Source: Microbulbifer sp. A4B17
GTDB taxonomy: Bacteria; Pseudomonadota; Gammaproteobacteria; Pseudomonadales; Cellvibrionaceae
Assembly (NCBI RefSeq): GCF_003076275.1
Contig: NZ_CP029064.1
Coordinates: 816,501 to 880,500, forward strand
DNA: 64,000 nt
Direction of reading: 5' to 3'
Shown: positions 60,101 to 64,000 of the stretch, piece after piece
Position numbering within the stretch: position 1 is the first letter of the stretch
Layout: every line of letters starts with the position of its first letter
Made by a program: the position numbers and the translations under genes
The notes under the pieces: model-generated
The model's input: the letters and a program-made list of their open reading frames with translations, nothing else
What the model was told of the DNA's origin: nothing
Databases searched by the model: none

Positions 60101-62812
60101 TTAGAATTGGTAGCTAACACCAGCCCAAGCGTAGCGGCCTTGGTAGTCATAGCTGCTGTTCACGTCATACCAGCTGGAGGTGTACGACGGCTCGCGGTCA
60201 GCGATATTGTCGATACCAGCAGTAAGACGCATATTGTCATTTACGTCCCAGCCCGCTTTCAGGTTCAAGTAGGTGTGGGAGGGCACATCAACGTAGGGGC
60301 TTTGGCCATCGCTCAAGTATTGTACGTCTACACCAAAGTCCCAGTTATCGGCATACCAGGTTGCATTGGCAAGGCCGCGCCACTTCACGTAGAGGCTGCT
60401 GTTTGTGCCAACGTAATCCAGGTAGTCGGAAGTTTGCTCAGTTTCTGTGTTGTAGATTTCATACTCAAGTAGGCGAGTAGCCTGTGCTCGCAGAGCAAGT
60501 TTACCTGTGTCGAAGTAAAGATTCTGAACTATATCAAGGTCGATACCTTTAGTTCTAATCTCACCGATATTCAGCAGAGAGCCTTCCAAGTAAGTGATCT
60601 GGCCACTGTCACCACGCTCAATCAGGGCACAAGCATCGGCAATGCCATCACGGTAGCAGTCGTCCAGAATCTGTTGAAGGTCGGCACTGTCGATCGCGTT
60701 AGTGATTTCCACGTCATAGTAGTCAACAGTGATGGACAGGTCTTCAACAAAAGAGGGAGTCCAAACGATGCCGGCGGTGAATGTACGCGCCTCTTCAGCT
60801 TCCAGGTCCTCATTACCCCCAATATTGGTAGCGATTTGAGAGCCAGCCTGGGTGAAGCTTGAGCCCACTTCACTACAGTAAGCACCTTGGCCATCTGAGT
60901 TGGAGCTACTGGTATCACAGGGGTCTAGAAGGTATTCGTAGCTCTGCGAAGTGCCGCTGTAGAGTTCGTAGATGCCCGGTGCGCGGAAAGAGGTCGAGTA
61001 GCTGGTACGGAAACGGAAGTTCTCGGTCGGGGCATAAACAATGCCAAGTTTACCTGTGCTCTGACCACCGAAGGTATCGAAGTCGGAATAGCGCAGGGCG
61101 ACATCCATAGACAGTTCGTCAGCGTATTTTTCACCGGCGAGAATCGGCAGATTAAATTCTGTGAACAATTCGGTCACCGAATAGTCGCCAGCAGTGGCAT
61201 CCTGCTGATTACCGAAAGTATCACCGTTCTGAGTTTCTTCACTGGGGTTGAACTCACCGGACTCTTTACGGTATTCAACACCGGCTGCGAAGCCTAGGGG
61301 GCCGCCCGGAAGCTGAACAGCGTCGATATCGCCGGTTAAGCTGGCACCAAAGTTAACCAGCTCGTATTCATTGTCTTCGCGATCTGTATAGCTGATGTAA
61401 TCTATAACTTCATCGCTCATGCCGCCGAGAAAAGAAATATCCTCATCAGCAAGAGAGCTGCCTCCATCGATAACTTCCTGCAATAAGGTCTTGTTGTAGG
61501 AGTTGCCAATAGTGTTCTCGCCTTCGTTACGACCAAAGCTCAGGAAGGTATCCCAGCCCCAGCCATTGGCCAGGTCACCGCGGGCGCCACCTAGCAGACG
61601 GAAGGTCTCAGTCTTTTGCTCGTAATCACGGGTGCCTCCAGCAACTGGACGCAGGCGGATATCAGTGATGCCATCTTCCCAGCTATCGCCGTGGGTCGCT
61701 TCTGGAGCAGAGGGTTCCAAACCATCGGGACTGCCCTGAGATTCCCACTCATCATAAGCGGCCTCATAGGCAGCGAGTTCGATTTGATACTGATCCTCCG
61801 CTTCTTGCCAGGCTTCTTCCAACTGAGCGGCGATTTCATTTGATACATTGTCAGAGGTCAGGTTTAGGCCATTACCACTGTACATTGGCTGGGCTGCCAA
61901 CTGCTGGCTAGTGGTTTTTACGGTGTAAGAGCCTTCGCCGTAGAGTTCAACGGCATCGGTGATTGAGTAGCTACCGCTAGCCATCAGGCTGGTGCGCTCC
62001 ATGGCTCCAGACAGCCACATGAATTGGCCGATATCGTATGAGGAATAGTCGGTAAGAGATTCACCGTCATCAGAAACACCGAAAGTTCCGTAGTTGGTGA
62101 AGATGTTGCCGGTGGGGGACATTGAGCTGTATAGCTGCGCCCAGTCGCGATCGTTATAGGTGATTTCGTCACGCTTGCTGTGGCTGACATTCGCGATAAA
62201 TTTACCGCGATCGCTTTCCCCACCGAAGGTGATAGAAATTTCTCCATTCTCGCCGCCTCCAGCTTCGGTGGCGCCTGCACGAGCATTGATTCGAACTCCC
62301 TCGAAAGAGTCCTTCATCACGATGTTAATAACACCTGCAACCGCATCAGAACCGTATACAGCTGAAGCGCCATCGGTCAGGACTTCAATACGGTCAATCA
62401 TATCTACTGGGATATTGTTCATATCCACAGCAGAGCTGACACCAGAGCTGGAGGATACAAAGCGTCGACCATTAACCAAAACCAAGGTGCGAGCGGAGCC
62501 CAGGTTACGTAGCTCAACGAAAGACAAGCCGGCGCCGCCATTGTTGTCGTTGGAGTTGATTCCTGTGGTGCCCATAGATGGCAGCTGGTTCAGAAGCTCA
62601 TCAATAGTTCCAACGCCAGAGCGCGCAATGGTTTCGGAGTCAACCAGAGTGATTGGACCTGTCGTGGATAGTGGGTCACGTGCGATGCGTGATCCGGTAA
62701 CAATTACTTCTTCTACTTCTGCGCCAATATCCGAGGATTCCTGGGCGAGAATGCCAGTGCTGGCCAATGTGCCCAGAGCAGCTATGGCAATGCTCAGTTT
62801 GGTCTTGATCAT
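60101..62812 (-). CDS. TonB-dependent outer-membrane receptor, complete
   Basis: This 903-residue receptor has a signal peptide (MIKTKLSIAIAALGTLASTGILAQ) and the plug-domain start VEEVIVTGSRIARDP. The plug motif VELRNLGSARTLVLVNGRR and the segment DGASAVYGSDAVAGVINIV follow. The 22-strand barrel ends in the aromatic terminal residue F (WAGVSYQF). Plugs of this sequence type are common in marine bacteria that import polymers or cofactors. The ligand cannot be told from sequence. An unusual Glu/Ala/Tyr-rich insertion occupies residues about 322-378. A second receptor gene lies upstream on the same strand. Confidence 0.93.
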   Translation of the reverse strand: MIKTKLSIAIAALGTLASTGILAQESSDIGAEVEEVIVTGSRIARDPLSTTGPITLVDSETIARSGVGTIDELLNQLPSMGTTGINSNDNNGGAGLSFVELRNLGSARTLVLVNGRRFVSSSSGVSSAVDMNNIPVDMIDRIEVLTDGASAVYGSDAVAGVINIVMKDSFEGVRINARAGATEAGGGENGEISITFGGESDRGKFIANVSHSKRDEITYNDRDWAQLYSSMSPTGNIFTNYGTFGVSDDGESLTDYSSYDIGQFMWLSGAMERTSLMASGSYSITDAVELYGEGSYTVKTTSQQLAAQPMYSGNGLNLTSDNVSNEIAAQLEEAWQEAEDQYQIELAAYEAAYDEWESQGSPDGLEPSAPEATHGDSWEDGITDIRLRPVAGGTRDYEQKTETFRLLGGARGDLANGWGWDTFLSFGRNEGENTIGNSYNKTLLQEVIDGGSSLADEDISFLGGMSDEVIDYISYTDREDNEYELVNFGASLTGDIDAVQLPGGPLGFAAGVEYRKESGEFNPSEETQNGDTFGNQQDATAGDYSVTELFTEFNLPILAGEKYADELSMDVALRYSDFDTFGGQSTGKLGIVYAPTENFRFRTSYSTSFRAPGIYELYSGTSQSYEYLLDPCDTSSSNSDGQGAYCSEVGSSFTQAGSQIATNIGGNEDLEAEEARTFTAGIVWTPSFVEDLSITVDYYDVEITNAIDSADLQQILDDCYRDGIADACALIERGDSGQITYLEGSLLNIGEIRTKGIDLDIVQNLYFDTGKLALRAQATRLLEYEIYNTETEQTSDYLDYVGTNSSLYVKWRGLANATWYADNWDFGVDVQYLSDGQSPYVDVPSHTYLNLKAGWDVNDNMRLTAGIDNIADREPSYTSSWYDVNSSYDYQGRYAWAGVSYQF

Positions 62813-63230
62813 AATGGAACCTTCTTATAGTTAAGGTACTTATAATGCTTTTTATGATATGTGTTAAAAGCTGTCAGACCTGACTTTAATGCATTCCATG
62901 TCGATATGGAACTATTGCGATAACTTGAAACTTATGTGCGGTAAGATCTATTGAGATGTATCGTCTTACAAAAAGTAAATCTCTAGATTTTTCAATCTAA
63001 GAAGACTAAATATTTAATATACATATTTCGTATTTTTCTTTTTTTTCGAAAAAGGCTTTTTGTTTGATTTAATTTTCAGCGACGGGGGGGTAATGGCCAG
63101 CTAGGTCGCTAAGGTTGCTTTACCTTATGCTGACTTCTTGTCGAGACTGGATAGTCGGGGTGGGAATGGTCGTTAGAAAAGGCAGTAGTTATAGTCAAAA
63201 GGGTACTTAGGCCTGCCTATTGGCATAAAA
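62813..63230. other. AT-rich gap between the two TonB receptor genes
   Basis: No gene is seen in the first 418 bp of this 485-bp gap. It would hold the promoter and leader of the first receptor (AAGGTTCC before its ATG). The region is AT-rich with several short inverted repeats, none long enough to name. Confidence 0.45.
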
Positions 63231-63255
63231 AAAGGGACCCTGAAAGGGTCCCTTT
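63231..63255 (-). terminator. Terminator of the second TonB receptor gene
   Basis: AAAGGGACCC-TGAAA-GGGTCCCTTT pairs over 10 bp. On the minus strand the stem is followed by a T tract (complement of AAAAAAA), about 43 bp after the stop at 63298. Confidence 0.85.
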
Positions 63256-63297
63256 AATTTCTGTATCTGTAACAGTGGCTAGGCCACAATTATAGAC

Positions 63298-64000
63298 TTA
63301 GAAGTCAACGGCGTACTCGGCGAAGTACACACGACCGAAGTTGTTGTACAGGTCGTAGTGATCGCGAGAGAACTCACCATTCTTATCGAGTACTGGGTCC
63401 TCATTGAATACGTTGCGAACACCAAGCTTGAAGTTATGAGTGTTCTGGAAGGTGTAGTTGTAGGACAGGTTGTGTACCAACCAGTCATCCAGTTTACCAT
63501 TGGATTCCAGAGCGGGCAGCAAGCTGTCATCGCTGTCGTCGATAATGTTCTCTGCGGCATGGGAGCCGGTGTAGGACATATACCAATCAACGCGGTGCTC
63601 ATCTTTGGTCCAGCTCAGGCCCAGAGTTCCTTTCCACTCAGGGAACAGGTTCCAACCGGCGTGGTCTTGAACGTCAGCGCCGAAGTAGGCTTGCTGGCTG
63701 TACTCCATCAGGTGGCTGAGCATAAAGTTGAAGCCAAGCACACCGTAAGCGGTATCGAAGTCACCTTTAGCGCTGAAGTCTAAAGTTTGCAGTTCGAAGC
63801 CCGGCCCATTGACGTATCCAGCGTAGATTTCGTCAATTTCACCATTACCCAGACGTACTACAGTGTGCTCCTGACCTGCATACTCAGCAAAGATCATGTC
63901 CTGAGCGCCAACAGTCTGGATAACATTATCTACGGTCAGGTTGAAGTAATCGAGACCGAGGGTGATGTTATCGGTAGCATCGTAAACAACGCCAAGAGTG
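63298..64000 (-). CDS. TonB-dependent receptor, C-terminal part (5' end outside window)
   Basis: The frame stays open from the window edge to the stop at 63298. The visible part, about 233 residues, is a receptor barrel end: TLGVVYDATDNITLGLDYFN, LRNGEIDEIY-like and FNFMLSHLMEYSQQAYFGAD regions, ending in the aromatic residue F of YFAEYAVDF. The C-terminal segment NFKLGVRNVFNEDPVLDKNG is a common barrel motif. The plug is not visible. It is on the same strand as, and just upstream of, the complete receptor; the two end differently, so they are related but not duplicates in this part. Confidence 0.85.
   Translation of the reverse strand, partial: TLGVVYDATDNITLGLDYFNLTVDNVIQTVGAQDMIFAEYAGQEHTVVRLGNGEIDEIYAGYVNGPGFELQTLDFSAKGDFDTAYGVLGFNFMLSHLMEYSQQAYFGADVQDHAGWNLFPEWKGTLGLSWTKDEHRVDWYMSYTGSHAAENIIDDSDDSLLPALESNGKLDDWLVHNLSYNYTFQNTHNFKLGVRNVFNEDPVLDKNGEFSRDHYDLYNNFGRVYFAEYAVDF

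Noticed and set aside
1-64000. CRISPR arrays, prophages and complete insertion sequences
   Set aside because: I looked for regularly spaced direct repeats, transposase motifs and phage structural genes and saw none. The curlin repeats are coding and irregular in DNA.

Overview
The window reads as a stretch of chromosome from a free-living, probably marine gammaproteobacterium. A Cellvibrionales / Microbulbifer-like host is my inference. It rests on the FabV enoyl reductase, the class GN sortase with its single marine-type vWA target, the large TonB-dependent receptors, the DUF2789 protein, the long-form PurC, and the tolB-pal-cpoB-queE-queC order. No phage, complete insertion sequence or CRISPR array was seen.

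Layout: 1-3353 holds the end of the tol-pal operon (tolB, pal, cpoB), a clear terminator, then queE and queC for queuosine synthesis. Two near-identical tRNA-Lys(TTT) genes follow (3486-3743). The 4.1-7.9 kb stretch is AT-rich and holds three tandem genes for secreted proteins made almost entirely of curlin (amyloid) repeats. The first is intact, the second has an in-frame amber codon, and the third has a damaged start, a TAA and a frameshift at a G7 run. No csgEFG export genes are present. Next come an LhgO-type oxidase, nadA, bepA, a TusA-like gene with a PerM-family permease, purC, a YceK-type lipoprotein, a sortase/target pair, and aceE-aceF.

From 23.4 to 31 kb there are three tiny lipoproteins, a small unknown membrane protein, and an RND efflux pump (adaptor plus pump) divergent from an AraC regulator with four repeated operator-like sites between them, then a Tat-exported HiPIP. 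From 31 to 42 kb lies a secreted M6 metalloprotease, an NtrY/NtrC-type two-component pair, an NTF2-fold protein and a four-gene MacB-like ABC exporter operon. A near-consensus sigma-54 promoter and a repeat cluster sit upstream of the exporter, suggesting the regulator controls it.

The rest is mainly housekeeping and envelope genes: a SulP transporter with a universal stress protein, a class V aminotransferase divergent from an Lrp/AsnC regulator, a YjdF-like membrane protein, miaE, a thioesterase, fabV, tas, a DUF2789 gene, an LpxL-type acyltransferase, dapA-bamC-MBL hydrolase, a TauE/SafE permease, a POT peptide transporter, a TPR lipoprotein and two TonB receptors, the second cut by the window edge.

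The most unusual features are the decaying tandem orphan curlin array and the sigma-54-controlled exporter cluster. All functional calls come from reading motifs and gene order; no database search was possible.
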